A stretch of 64,000 nt of DNA from Blastobasis lacticolella (Eukaryota; Arthropoda; Insecta; Lepidoptera; Blastobasidae). The position numbers and the translations under genes are program-made. Of this stretch, positions 36,053-47,325 are shown piece after piece. How positions within the stretch are numbered: position 1 is the stretch's first letter; each line of letters begins with the position of its first letter. The notes beneath the pieces are model-generated. The model searched no databases, had not been told where the DNA came from, and worked only from the letters and a program-made list of their open reading frames with translations. The stretch lies in the NCBI GenBank assembly GCA_905147135.1, contig LR990061.1, positions 6,610,026-6,674,025 on the forward strand, given 5' to 3'.

Positions 36053-36212
36053 TCATCTTAGCGTTAATGTCCTGGTTGTGCTCTCGCGCGGAAGTGCCTG
36101 GGGTCCACCCTGACCATAATCCAGTGTTTGGCTGATCAGGTAATTACAGTGAAGCGACTGTCATCTGACCTCCGTGATCCTGCTGCCAGGGGAACCTGAC
36201 CAGATTTTTAAT
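36053..36212 (-). mobile_element. SINE family A, 3' part
   Basis: CTTAGCGTTAATGTCCTGGT, TGACCATAATCCAGTG, GTAATTACAGTGAAGCGACT and TGCTGCCAGGGGAACCTGAC, then CAGATTTTTA. Truncated before the tRNA-like head. Confidence 0.75.
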
Positions 36213-37266
36213 ATTGCCATAATTTTAGAACTAATATTTAGGTATACCTACTTTCAAATTTCCGTACTCCGTTTTTCCGTGAATGTAGCTAATTACGAGT
36301 ATAGCTTTACCGTTTCGTGACCATCGCTCATTGTGAGTTAGAGCTCCTAGCTTTTATTTTTAAATTCTAATTTTCAAATTATTGGCTAAGTGATTTTTTA
36401 TTATTTCAACCAGCTATTCCTCGCTCGTTTTGACAGTCTACGAACATTTCAATGTTTTGTCTGGAATTATGTGGCTTCCGATTATTACAAGGATCATTTG
36501 GCACATGGATGAGGGCGTAGGTGTGAAACATCAACAGCTGATCCAGCATTCTGTCAAAAGTGACATTTTACAAAATGGCGGCGTTAGTTCTGATTTCGGC
36601 ACGTGCCAAATTATCCTTGTTTCATTATTAAAATGTTTTGACTGTTGTTCCACAGTCAAGCCCCACACAAACTTGAAATATTTTTGAAATATCGATTTTA
36701 AAATGTTTTTGAAGTTTGAGTTTTAAACATCGATTAATGCGCGAGAAAATTATACCTATCTCGGTACTATTTTAATTGTGGCAAAAACTTTTATATCACG
36801 ATAAAAATGTTAATTAAGGATTTTAATTAAAAATTTAATAGGGAATGTTTATAATTAAGCAAAATCATAGTTATCACAATGCCAGTAAAATTTTAATTAT
36901 AAACGCAGAGAAATAGTTTAACGTTAGTATTAAATGCTTTATAATACAATGGAAGCATCGTAAAAGGAAACTATGCGGAAATACCTACGAGTATTTCATT
37001 TACTCGTAATAGCTCCAAGAATAGATTATTATTTTAATTAATTAAGTAATCTGTCAATTTCAATTAAAAAAGAAGCGAATTTTTTCGCACAATGCGAAGT
37101 TTACGCATTGCTACGTTACTTTATTATAAAAATTATAAATAAAGTCTTTATAACCTTCTACTTTATACCTCCTACTCATATATTATATAGATCTGCACAA
37201 CTTTGCTGTTCAAGTAAGCAAGTTACACCCAATAAAATAACAATTCCGTGATTAATTTCCAGTACC
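36213..37266. other. Intron 1, no recognised feature
   Basis: AT-rich with many ATTAA cores. No coding signal or shared repeat. Confidence 0.35.
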
Positions 37267-37395
37267 GCCGGTGGTAGGACTCTACCCACTCTGTCAAGCC
37301 TGAGGAGTCTACCTGGGTAGACACCACCCTCTTCCGCCAAGTAAAATTGCATGTTGTCGTATTCCGTTTGAAAGATAAGGGTCAATTCATGCTAG
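37267..37395 (+). repeat. Repeat family C fragment
   Basis: CCGGTGGTAGGACTCTACCC, CAAGCCTGAGGAGTCTACCT and CCGCCAAGTAAAATTGCATG, ending within the GATAAGG block. Confidence 0.65.
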
Positions 37396-40300
37396 TGCAG
37401 AATCGTAGCTCACAGAAGCGAGTTACCTAAAAGTTGCTAGATATAGCAAATTCACCCTTATCTCAATTATTTAATGCTCAAATTTCATCGATGATAAAAA
37501 AGTCGCGCAAACGCGAATAAATTCGTACGTTTTCCTTAGAATGCGTGCGAATGTGCGTCTTTTTCTTACTTCAGACGAAATACGAGATTGGGGTGAATTT
37601 GCGCTTCAAGTCTGCGTCAGCTTGAATTAACCCTAAGTTAACCAGCATAATTACAGGCTTTCAGCGGTCTATGGATTTGCATTTATTTACACGAGAACTA
37701 TGTGATGTGATGTGACGTAGATCTTACATACGGGCAACCGTTACCAATTTCCTTCAATTGACTTGACATCGTCAAAAAGTTCCATAAAAATAACATTTAT
37801 TCAGCATAAGATAAGTCTAAAATACAAACGTTTTACTTGACATTTTACACACTAGGCAACAAACACTTGATTTCCGACATCGAAACTACAGTCTAAGTAC
37901 CCTTTGCGTGCTGTGGCCGCGTTTGGCCGCGCCATGGCCTGAAGTGGCCAGCGCAGTTCGTACCGCCTAATAATATTACTGGACGGATATCTAGACTTAC
38001 ACGCTATCTAGGAACTATGCTGTCAAGAATGTTATGTATAGCATTAACAGGTACGTAAATCGATTAAGCAGCAGTTATGATACATCGGAAGTGAATTATT
38101 AGAAATAATTGCTTCGAATAATAGCATTATAATTGTCGATTTTAAATGTCTCTCGATTGATGGTTCGATTAAGTCGGTGCAAAAGCAGTTGTTGGGTAAA
38201 TGCTGAGTCACGGTTGTATCTGAATATTTGTTTGTTCGAATGGAGTTAGTTGCGACTACTTGCGACATTGCACTGGACATAATTAATTGGAACGTAATGG
38301 TTAAATAATTATACGTATTTTTAAATTGTTATTTTCAACAACAATATTACAACATTCCACCCAATAGCTACAACCATGTCCAGCATTTACATGAACAAAG
38401 TAAATCAAAACGTTAGATTGTGTGCGAGTAGGTACATGCCAAAGTCCCCGAAAATAAGGGTAGATAAAGCCAAAGCTCACCCTAAATTTCATAAAATAAT
38501 CCTCCAACAAGAATCTATTGTTGACTCTACAACAACTCAACAAGTATTTACCAATAGAACATCTGCATCCATATCCAACCCGACTACGCAAAGTGCCTAG
38601 TGCTAAAAAATTACACCCTTAATTATCCCGACTAAACTCTACAAGAACCAACCATCCACTGTGAACTCTACAAGTATCCAACAATCCATTGTGAACTCTA
38701 CAAGTAACCAACAACAGCACCCATATCCAAAGCGGCAACGTAAACCGAAGTAAAAATTAGGTTACGTGCACGCCAGACCCGGTAACGATCGCAGATAAAG
38801 GCCTCTAAGGCCCTAAAGGCACTAGTGCGCAAAAATAGAGCGATTAGCCTCAGGTAATTGAATAAGCTTGTAGGCCGTCAGCTAATCGACCGCAGTTTGC
38901 GACTGTTAATGTCCTTTTAGCACGCGAATGGTAGCTAGATACATAAATAATGGAACCCAGAGTGATGTATCCACCCCGTTACTGGATAATTGTGATGGAG
39001 GTAGAGTTGTGTCAGGAAGTAGAGTTCTTTTTTAACAACAATTTTTTTTTGTGGCTAATATTGTTAATTAGAATTCGAAATCTAAGTGCCAATATTTTTT
39101 ATTGACTTTAGTCCTAAAACTTTTAGATTTCTAAAGAAAAATGCAAGATGATAAACGCAAGGTTAAATCACATTTCCCAAACATCGGACTAAGATCAGCC
39201 TAGAATTCACCAAAAAAAACAGTGCCGAGAAAACTTACCGGGTGACAGACACATTTTTAAATTTATGTTTAGTATTATATGGGATATATGAATTTGTTAG
39301 GTACCTACCACTGTTATCAGTTTTTGGTATTATCAAGCTCATATAAATAACAACGCGACAATATCGCATATTTTTCCTATTGCGTATTGTGAAACTCGCA
39401 TAATACGCAATAGTTTATTTAAATTGAATACAAGGATAGAATAGGCGTGAAATTACGCATTGTGCGAAGCAAACTGTAGAAGTATTTAGGCTTAGGCGGA
39501 GTTTATACGGTGTTTTTTTTTTCAGTGCTACGTAGAGAATGTAGAGCCATAAAATAGTAGAGCGCTCAATAGTTTATCAATAACGCATGGTGATCCAATG
39601 ATTGTATTTGATGATCATATTGGATTTCTTTTATTCTTCCTGCTACCAAGTAAAAGTGGAAACACTTTGAACTATTTTATTATGGGATTTGTATTTGCAT
39701 AACGCAATTTTTATGAAGTATGTTATGAATTTGTTCATATATACATACGTACACACTTACACCCGTATTCCCCAATGGTAGGCAGGGACTATCGAGTGTA
39801 ACAAGATACTATCCTGACATACCTCTTTTGCCTCTTCAAAACTTTTTTTAGTGATTATGATCACAATATTAAATAATATTTCTTTGCTTGAATTTTTATC
39901 TGATAATCACACAATAGATGCAATAAATTACTATATAATAATTAATATAACAATGCTAATAATTTATAGGTGAAGATATTGTATAACTTCCATTGTTTAA
40001 TTGATAATTGATAATAATACCGTCACGATTAAATGATAATTATAATCAAAAAAATCTCGCGAAAACTTTATTGTCTATGAAGACGTTATTGAGTATCGTT
40101 TGCACCTTTTTTACGATATAAATCAATATGTTTTTTTATATAACTTTTTTTCTACAGCCCCATATTTGTATATCATCACAGATTTATAATTCACATATAT
40201 AATTTACTGCTTCTATATTAACAAGGCTATGACATCATAACTATGACACCTTATTTTATCCCTTTATCATAAGTATATTTTTACCCATTTTAAGGAACTC

Positions 40301-42094
40301 CATTCGGTTAAATTACTGTTCAAATATGTACTCAACAAACCAATCAGAGGATATGTCGCCATAGGAAGTCAATGATAAGAATAAGCCAATCATATTTCAT
40401 CAACTCCAAGCATAGATTCTATTTTTATCGAATGTAGAAACTATGCCTACAATAAAACGATTAGTCTATTACATGATAAAAAACTCAAAATAATAACAAA
40501 ACCAAGCATCCTTAAAATTAAGCAATATTAAAATATTAAAATTTTCAATAGTTTAATATTTAGCAGTAAATACGCTGTATTACCATTACATAAAGCCTTA
40601 GTACCTAGGTCCAATCGAAGGCGAAAACCGCATCCAAGTTACGGTTAACCCTGCAAACTCCAACCGGTCTTAAAGAGCCGCTGCGTAAGCCTTACATAAA
40701 TAACGGATCTGTCGAAACGCGAAAACAATCGGGCGACAAAATGGCCGAATCCCCGGATAAAACTAACATGGCCGAGCTTTGCATAAACTCCCGAGTTCCC
40801 GAGTGATTTGCTTAAAGATTGAAAGGTATGGCGCCGATTTAAATAATAATGCCAGGGTGCAAGAACATTTTCCGACTTAATAATTAGATGGGTAAGTAGG
40901 GATTTAAATGTAGGGATATGCGATTTAAATTGCTTATTGGAATTTATTAAAAAGCTTTTGCGAGGATAAAATAGTGGTAAACCATTTTTATTAAATTGCG
41001 CTGTACTTGGGCAGCGCTAATAAGAGCCTTGAGAAATATGTATTTATGGCGGTAATAAATATTTTAATAAGAGTGCATTAACTTTTTCCAATTTACTAAA
41101 CTCTATACCTAAGTTGAAATTGTAAAGATAATAAATTATAGTTGCACTTTGCTACCGATATTTTGGTTATCAAACTTGATCGTAATGGTGATTATGCCTA
41201 GTTGGACGTAATTAATTTTGGAACAAATGACATTGCGTTCAATTATGTAATTTTTATCTGAAACTCTACATTCTTTCTTAAACAAAATGTAGAGTCGATA
41301 CCTTCGTAATACATAAAGTGGTGACTTTGTCATATTGAAAAATACTCTCTTAATAATAAAAATAATTACGTAATTAATGAAATATTCAATGACGCAAACC
41401 GCGGCACGATTATTGTAGCGCATAATTAGAACAAGAACATAAATAACAGGATACGGTAATTAAACCCGACAATAATCGCAAATACCAATGATTTGAAGTA
41501 TACAAATTTACGTAGTTTGTGTGCATTTTCCTCGTTAAGTTGAAAACATGCACCGAATTTCCTTAATATTTGGTTTTCCCAAAACCGCTGAAATAACAAC
41601 ATTTTATCAGTTACATTATGCTACCGATTATAGGGCCAATTAACAGAATAAAACTTAATAACGGATCGGAAAACATAGGTTAGGTACTTATATTTAAAGC
41701 TTAGTAACAATATAATAGTGACAAGGAAAACTGATATGAGTAGTAGCTTTACTACATTTGAAATATTAAAGTAAATCCAGTAAAGTTTTGCACTTTCCTA
41801 GTAAATTATTAGGATAATAATAAATATCTCCGTATCAATCATAATTAAAACTAATCATAATAAAAATAAGTAAATAATATAAGGAATACAACAATTAAAA
41901 TCTTTAAATCAATAAGGATGAATGTGTGAATAACCAAATAATAAAATTAAAGGTTTCGGTTTTATTTAATTTCGTTTAATAATATATTAGTTGGTATTTA
42001 AATCGAAAAAATTAAAATGAATCATGACTTTTACGTACTTGTTTATATAATTACGGACAATTTTAAAAACAAGTTTTTGTATATATTATTTTAA
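37396..42094. other. Intron 1, AT-rich, no recognised feature except a short tandem repeat
   Basis: Aside from the 30-bp tandem array at 38.64 kb I see no gene or shared repeat. 39.8-42.1 kb is extremely AT-rich. Confidence 0.35.
38635..38715 (+). repeat. Short tandem repeat, 2.7 units of ~30 bp
   Basis: AACTCTACAAG followed by WACCAACMATCCA(C/T)TGTG-like sequence begins at 38635, 38664 and 38694. The copies differ by a few substitutions and one indel. Confidence 0.75.
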
Positions 42095-42542
42095 TAGAGG
42101 CGTATTCACTTAGATAGTATAGCGCAGGGAAAGTACAAAATATGTAGAGCCCTTAAAATTGTGACTATTCGATAGTCCGGCGCATTGACAGGCTTTTACT
42201 TTTAGGTTTCGAAAATTTCAAAACAAAGCTAAGACACACATTAGAGGCGTATTCACTTACTAGGTACTATAGCGCAGGCAAAGTAAAAAATATGTAGAGC
42301 CCAAAAATTGTGACAATCCGAAAACCCGCCGCATTGACGGGCTTTTGCATTTACGTTTCGAAAATTTTAAAACAATGTGAAGACACACATTAGAGGCGTA
42401 TTCACTTAATAGATACTATTAGCGAAGCCAAAGTCAAAAACGTGTAAAGCCCAAAAATTGTGACTATCCGATAACCCGACGTATTGACGGGCATTTGCTT
42501 AAAATTAAAAACTTTGTAAATTTCAAAACAAAGCGAAGGAAG
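42095..42542. repeat. Tandem repeat, 3 units of ~148 bp, in msh intron 1
   Basis: TAGAGGCGTATTCACTTA starts at 42095, 42242 and 42391 (periods 147 and 149). Each unit carries a TATGTAGAGCCC-like block, an AAAATTGTGAC block, GCATTGACGGGC-like sequence and, in units 1 and 2, AAGACACACAT at the end. Unit 3 is the most diverged and fades into AAGCGAAGGAAGA. Its edge is about 600 bp from the exon 1 donor. Confidence 0.92.
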
Positions 42543-43140
42543 ACAACACAAAAGTGGAAACAAAAGTACGAAATGTCGCTTGTTGGCTACATCAGGATCT
42601 GCAAATAATATGATTGATGACACTCCGGAACGGAGGCGTGACATTGCCATAAATTAACGACGCCGTTACGACGTCGCCGCAAAAAATCGACAGAAGCAAA
42701 TGAAAAAGCAAACGGAACAAAGTGAAATCGGAGACACGGTTAGCGTGAATCTGTGCTACGTAGAGAACTTTAATTGTCGTCGCTTGAATTGTGCCTAATA
42801 ATTATTATTATGCCTATGTTACCTATACAAATAGTAATAGCAATAGAAAATATTAATAGCTGTTATTTGCTATAATTCTAATACAAAATCCAATGCTTTG
42901 AAAATTGTCTGTATACTTTAATGACATAAAACCTAACCAAAAATTAAGCTACAAGTAAATAAAAATCGAATATAAAAAATACAAAGATATTTATTTATAT
43001 AGATATAGAAACAGTTAAAGGCAAAATTGTTTCTATAATCTGTAGAAATAAAATAACTAAACAGAAATCGACCTACAAAAATATGGAAAACAAAAAAATA
43101 AGCTCTACATAGAGACAATGTCAGCGAAAAATTAACTAAC

Positions 43141-43714
43141 CTGTTAAATGTCCTACTGGGAAGTGCGACTGGAAGAGTGGTCCAAACGCCGGAACGACTG
43201 GTCCGTGTCCCGACCAGCCCAGGCCGTGGTAGGCCGCCGCCGCCGCCGCTAGAGCGCTGAAAGGCGTCGGCCGGACTACTCCGAGTCTTTCCCTGTCCTT
43301 CGGTGTTCGCTCATCGTCTTCGCTGTGCGTTCCATTCTGCAAGTCTTCCACATCGACTATAGAGTCTTCTTGGAGTACCGAGTCTTCGTATTCTTCGTCG
43401 GAGGAGGTGCCAGCGGTGCCGCCGGGCGTGAGGTTCAGTGGAGGCGTGTGCGAAGCAGGACGAGGGGTCCCAGGCAACGCGGGCTGAGCGCCAGGTGACT
43501 GTCGCAGCGGTGACTCCGACATGCCCCTATGGTGCCTCAGCATCTCCGACTCCTCCGCCTGGCTAGCCTTCGTGTCCGCCAGGATGGACGCTACGCTGAA
43601 GCTGATGCGGGACGCCTTGGGTGGCTCCGTCGCCTCTGCCGGGCTGCTCGGGTACCTCGATACACTCTGGATCGCCATATTCACTTCCTTGTCCTCGTGG
43701 CTTTGCTTTAACAT
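43141..43714 (-). CDS. msh: msh exon 1: N-terminal repression and Msx homology regions
   Basis: Encodes residues 1-191 plus the first base of codon 192. FSVASILAD at 39-47 is an eh1-like motif expected to bind the Groucho co-repressor. Residues 60-100 are Pro/Ser-rich, 105-142 acidic (SSDEEYEDS; SEDDERTPKD). RPTPFSALAAAAAAYHG at 148-164 is an Msx-family block with an Ala run, followed by WSGHGPVVPAFGPLF. Met1 has a weak start context (T at -3); Met13 has A at -3 and G at +4 and could be the true start. An in-frame TAA at 43915-43913 with no ATG between bounds the frame. Confidence 0.92.
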
Positions 43715-43737
43715 TGACCGGTCGGCGTCGGTTCCAT
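43708..43737 (-). other. Short upstream frame overlapping the msh start codon
   Basis: ATG at 43737 opens a 9-codon frame whose TAA (43710-43708) lies 1 nt past the msh ATG. A longer frame from ATG 43874 also runs over the start, into exon 1, to about 43563. If the transcript includes them, they would lower initiation at Met1 and favour reinitiation at Met13. Whether they are transcribed is unknown. Confidence 0.45.
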
Positions 43738-44160
43738 CTAGCGCGGTGACGCGGTGTCGTGCTCGCGGGCGCGGGCGCAGGCAGACTGGCGAGCGGCGCG
43801 CGGCCGGCCCGCGGCTGCGGAGGGGGCGTGGCCGGCCCCGCCCCTTCCCCGCCCGCCAATCCCCGCCGCCGCATCGATCCGCGCGGGCGCGGGGGGGCGA
43901 TTTAGCACGCTCTTATCTCGTTAGTCTCCTTTGTGATACTCGATTCTTTTTTTCCCTGTAGGAATCAAAACATAATTACCTTTTGTAGGGGCTCGCGCGT
44001 TTTGATCGCGCACTTTATGTCCGCTGGTGGCAGTATGAAGTATAAAAATATAATGAGCCGCCGTGAATGCCGCTTGTTAAATCCTTTTGAGCGGCGCGGG
44101 CTCCCTCGGGCCGCGAATTAGCGGGAGAGAGATTTAGTGCGCCGGTGGTGACGATAATTT
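43715..44160 (-). promoter_or_regulatory. msh: GC-rich 5' leader / proximal promoter of msh
   Basis: 43.74-43.90 kb is far richer in GC and CpG than the rest of the window, with runs such as GGCGGGGAAGGGGCGGGGCC on the minus strand, then falls back to AT-rich DNA above 44.16 kb. This is the natural place for the 5' UTR and promoter. No transcription start can be fixed from sequence alone, and an upstream non-coding exon is not excluded. Confidence 0.45.
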
Positions 44161-44203
44161 TCGGAGATTTATCGGTTTTTAATTCATTCCAGCCATAACG
44201 TCG

Positions 44204-44210
44204 CTTTATA
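44204..44210 (-). promoter_or_regulatory. TATA-like box (TATAAAG) upstream of msh
   Basis: CTTTATA on the plus strand reads TATAAAG on the minus strand, 490 bp before the first in-frame ATG. A single match in AT-rich DNA is weak evidence. Confidence 0.2.
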
Positions 44211-45930
44211 AACGAAATACGAAATTACAAGTGACGTAAATTAGTGAAAACAAAAATTGTAGAGCAATAGCTTTACAATTCCAATCAGAAACAGACTGAT
44301 TTTGTGAACTAAACCATTCAGAAAAAATAATAAGGGGCACAGAAACAATGTAATTGTATTAAATAAATTGTTCCTGTTCAATTAACTAAATAATCTCTCC
44401 CTCCCCTTTTCTCTCCCTGTGTCTTCTCCATAAAGTTCGCGTGGACTACTTCAAATATTCTACAAACTATTTTGGTACCTAAATCAGTCAACCAATAAGA
44501 TAGACTTATAAGAACTGCACTTAACTCAATATTTATCTACACCGACATTACATTCGACTGCGTGCCCTACCATTAACCACCATGACGGGCCACCCCAGTT
44601 CAATATAATTCAATAGATAGCATTACATCCCCATCTTTGAACCGGATTAGATATACTCACTTATCCGAAAATAAACATCTTCCTATCAATTCACAGTTGG
44701 TTTGTCCCTTAAAAATACCCTAAAAGGGGAGCATCTTCTCAAACTCTCCTTTTGGTAGAGCGTGAAAACTCGGGGTGATGGTGATATTAGGGTGATATCT
44801 ATTACCCCATCCATTCTTCTCTTTCACACAAATGGTAAGAGATATCTCTGTCTCATCCCACAGTAATAGTCGGTACTAAATAGGTATTTAGTATTCGGAA
44901 GGGAAGATAGTTAATTATGTGGGGTGCGAAGAAAAATAGTGTGTGACGGCTGGTTTGGGTTTACGAGAGTTTTGAGTCATAGGACGTTGAATTAAGGTTG
45001 GAAATCGCGTGCGCGGTGGTATCCGGATTTGGTAGACGAATGTAGAGATTGCTGTTTGGGTTTCCGCATTAAGCCAAGTTGCTTGGAATTGGATATTGTA
45101 AATGTTTGATAATGGTTTTGTTAACGTCATTTTAGAAGTTTATTTGAATGGTTTTATAGGTTCGTTGTAAGTATAAAGCATCTTAGTTTATGAACTCTAC
45201 AAATTTTGAAATATGTATATTTGCCCTTCAATGTTTTGTAGATGGGATATTTACTTATTTTTTCATTAATTAATTGTATATTTAGGCATCCCTAAATATT
45301 GCATAATATTGAATTTTTTAAATATTTACATACATAAAAATTAAACAGTTTTGAAGCCACAGAACATAAAATACTCCGTATATAAGTGTAATATCATAGT
45401 GAAAAGAAATAAATAAATCCTAATATCTCGCAAATCAGAATTAACTTAATTATTTCCCACTTCAAAATAGGCCAATTTTGTAAACGGAACAAGCCAGAAA
45501 CCATTAGCTGGCTTGTACTCAAACCAACACAATGTTAAGCGCAACCGAACCGATTCTATTCTAACCCTTACGGCGTTCGACACAAGTACCACCAGAAGCC
45601 CAAACCAAATAATTCAATAGCAAAAACATCAATTAGTGAATTTTTTTGCCGAACCAACGACGTGGCATCAAATGAAACACACGTGGTCGCAAATGATGTG
45701 GAATTCTGAACAGCCATCCAAATATATACACCGGAATCGACGGAAAGCATCCGTGGAATGCAGAGGTTTGATTTAGAGTCTCGCATTTGTAGGGGAATGG
45801 GAAGAAAAAGGTTGGGGGAAAGTTTTGGGGTTGTTATGAGGTTGGTATTTGAGCTGTAGATGTGTTTGTACACTTTCCTTACGTCGCTAATTTTTTAGGT
45901 TATGTTATGACATAGGTATATTGACACCAC
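44211..45930. other. Upstream intergenic DNA, nothing recognised
   Basis: No coding frame with a domain and no shared repeat. Confidence 0.35.
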
Positions 45931-45932
45931 CA

Positions 45933-46193
45933 GATCTCGAGCCGCCGTGTGGTGTCCGGCAGAGTAGAATAGCACCAACCACTTACACTCATGGGTGTCG
46001 TACAAGGCGACTAATGTTTTCGAGGCAAAAGATCTAAAGTCTCCATAGTCTGAAAAATGGGCAGCAGCATTTTCCATTGTTACATTTAAACACTGCGATC
46101 TCCAACCCGCTTACCAAGCGTGGAGATTATGGCAATAACCTCCCCTTTCTTGGGCCTAGTCCTGCAGTGGACTGTTACGGGCTGTGATGATGA
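45933..46193 (+). repeat. Repeat family B, near full-length copy
   Basis: GCCGTGTGGTGTCCGGCAGA, GGGTGTCGTACAAGGCGACT, AATGGGCAGCAGCATTTTCC, GCGTGGAGATTATGGC and TGGACTGTTACGGGCTGTGA. Confidence 0.8.
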
Positions 46194-46212
46194 GATCTCG
46201 AGCCATTCACTA

Positions 46213-46345
46213 GTCTATTATTTATTTATTTTACCTACACAATAAAACCTAAAAGAAAAAACACAATTATAAACGACACAACAGGCACTACTTATTTCTA
46301 AAAAGAAATTTCTTCCAGCAGGCCTACAAAAGCGAGATGTTAGAA
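46213..46345 (-). mobile_element. LINE 3' UTR fragment, family N
   Basis: Minus strand: TTTTGTAGGCCTGCTGGAAG, AAATTTCTTTTTAGAAATAA, GTAGTGCCTGTTGTGTCG, then TTTATTGTGTAGGTAAAATA and AATAAATAA. Matches the copy at 7.78 kb. Confidence 0.6.
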
Positions 46346-46390
46346 AAGAAACGCAGCTACGACGTCTATGTAGATATAAAATTTCGTAAT

Positions 46391-46505
46391 ACATCATCAT
46401 CATCATCATCAGAGCGGTCAATCCCAGCTTCTGCCAGGGTCCGCTTTCCTACTTTGTTTAATTCACTTTGCTCAATCTTTGTCATTGCCACGTCGTAAGC
46501 CGTAA
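46391..46505 (-). mobile_element. LINE 3' end fragment, family E
   Basis: CATCATCATCATCATCA tail (ATG repeat on the minus strand), then AGCGGTCAATCCCAGCTTCT, GCCAGGGTCCGCTTTCCTAC and GCCACGTCGTAAGCCG. Same layout as 7.02 and 58.8 kb. Confidence 0.65.
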
Positions 46506-47104
46506 AATTTTCTAATACAACATACTCTAATCAGTTTCATAACAGCAACGCTTTGGAATAGGTAGATTTTTCCATAAGTACATACGCTTAGGCATTTCCT
46601 AAATCAGCTAAAAAAATTCGTAAGGTAACCTACATACGACTCTTATAAGGAGCCGTAATAACCGAAATGCTATGACAAAACGCACAAGACCAGAGTAAAA
46701 TGTTTATAACCTCAATCTCTGTCATCTAGTGTTTAGAGACGTCTGGCTTGTAACTGACCAGTGTTTATTGTGAAGAAAGTTTATAGTGATTGGATTATTG
46801 AGCTAGACTGTTTCCACAGAGGTAGCTTATCAGTAGCTACTCGGTTACTCTCGTCCAAAATAACCGGGGCCACCTGAAGGCAACAGCTACTGAAAAGGTC
46901 CTATCTGGATAATTACCTAGGTATTGAAATGTACAATATACTAATATCTGCATCGTCGTTTACTTAATATTTTCAGTACTTCACCAATGCGTAATAGCAG
47001 TGACAATTTTGTGATAAATACTTTTGCATTTACTGTTCACACTTTTCACGTTTAAATAAACAAAATATTAAACGAAATGAAGATATTTAATCATTAAAAG
47101 TGTT

Positions 47105-47325
47105 AAATATTACTGGACCCGGTGCGACGCGACTTCGTCCGCGTTGCGTACTACCCCTACACTACCCTACCCCTACTCCTACCCTACTCTACCCTACACC
47201 TACTTTACCTCGACTTACTCTTTTTTTCTTGAATCACTCTATCTATTGCTGAAAACCGCATTAATACACCTAAGCGTACATAGATAAATTGCGACAGACG
47301 GCGGGAAGCGACTTTTTACACTATG
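47105..47325 (+). repeat. Repeat family J copy with CCTAC-rich core
   Basis: GCGCGACTTCGTCCGCGTTG-like start (CGACGCGACTTCGTCCGCG), a 70-bp run of CTACCC/CCTACT units, then GAATCACTCTATCTATTGCT, GAAAACCGCATTAATAC, AAGCGTACATAG and CGGCGGGAAGCGACTTTTTA. This order is known from lepidopteran retroposon 3' ends. Confidence 0.55.

Larger units (their letters stand above)
18754..43140 (-). other. msh: msh intron 1 (24,387 bp)
   Basis: Phase 1 intron between the N-terminal exon and the homeobox exons, with GTTAGT donor and TTTGTCCTAG acceptor. It holds at least 15 repeat fragments, mostly at 19.9-29.5 kb and 34.9-37.4 kb. The sub-region of about 29.5-34.8 kb is nearly free of recognisable repeats and may hold enhancers. 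No other gene is nested in it that I can support. Confidence 0.85.

Noticed and set aside
42095..42542. CRISPR-like array
   Set aside because: Only three whole-unit tandem copies of ~148 bp with no spacer structure, in animal DNA.
43521..43961. 146-codon plus-strand open frame over msh exon 1
   Set aside because: Shadow of the GC-rich exon and leader; its peptide shows no domain, while the minus strand encodes a clear Msx protein.
44204..44210. Firm promoter call for msh
   Set aside because: A single TATA-like match in AT-rich DNA is not enough; kept only as a low-confidence candidate.
47150..47225. CCTACCC-rich run as a telomeric array
   Set aside because: Units are CTACCC/CCTACT, not CCTAA, and the run lies within a dispersed retroposon-like repeat also seen in part at 25.1 kb.
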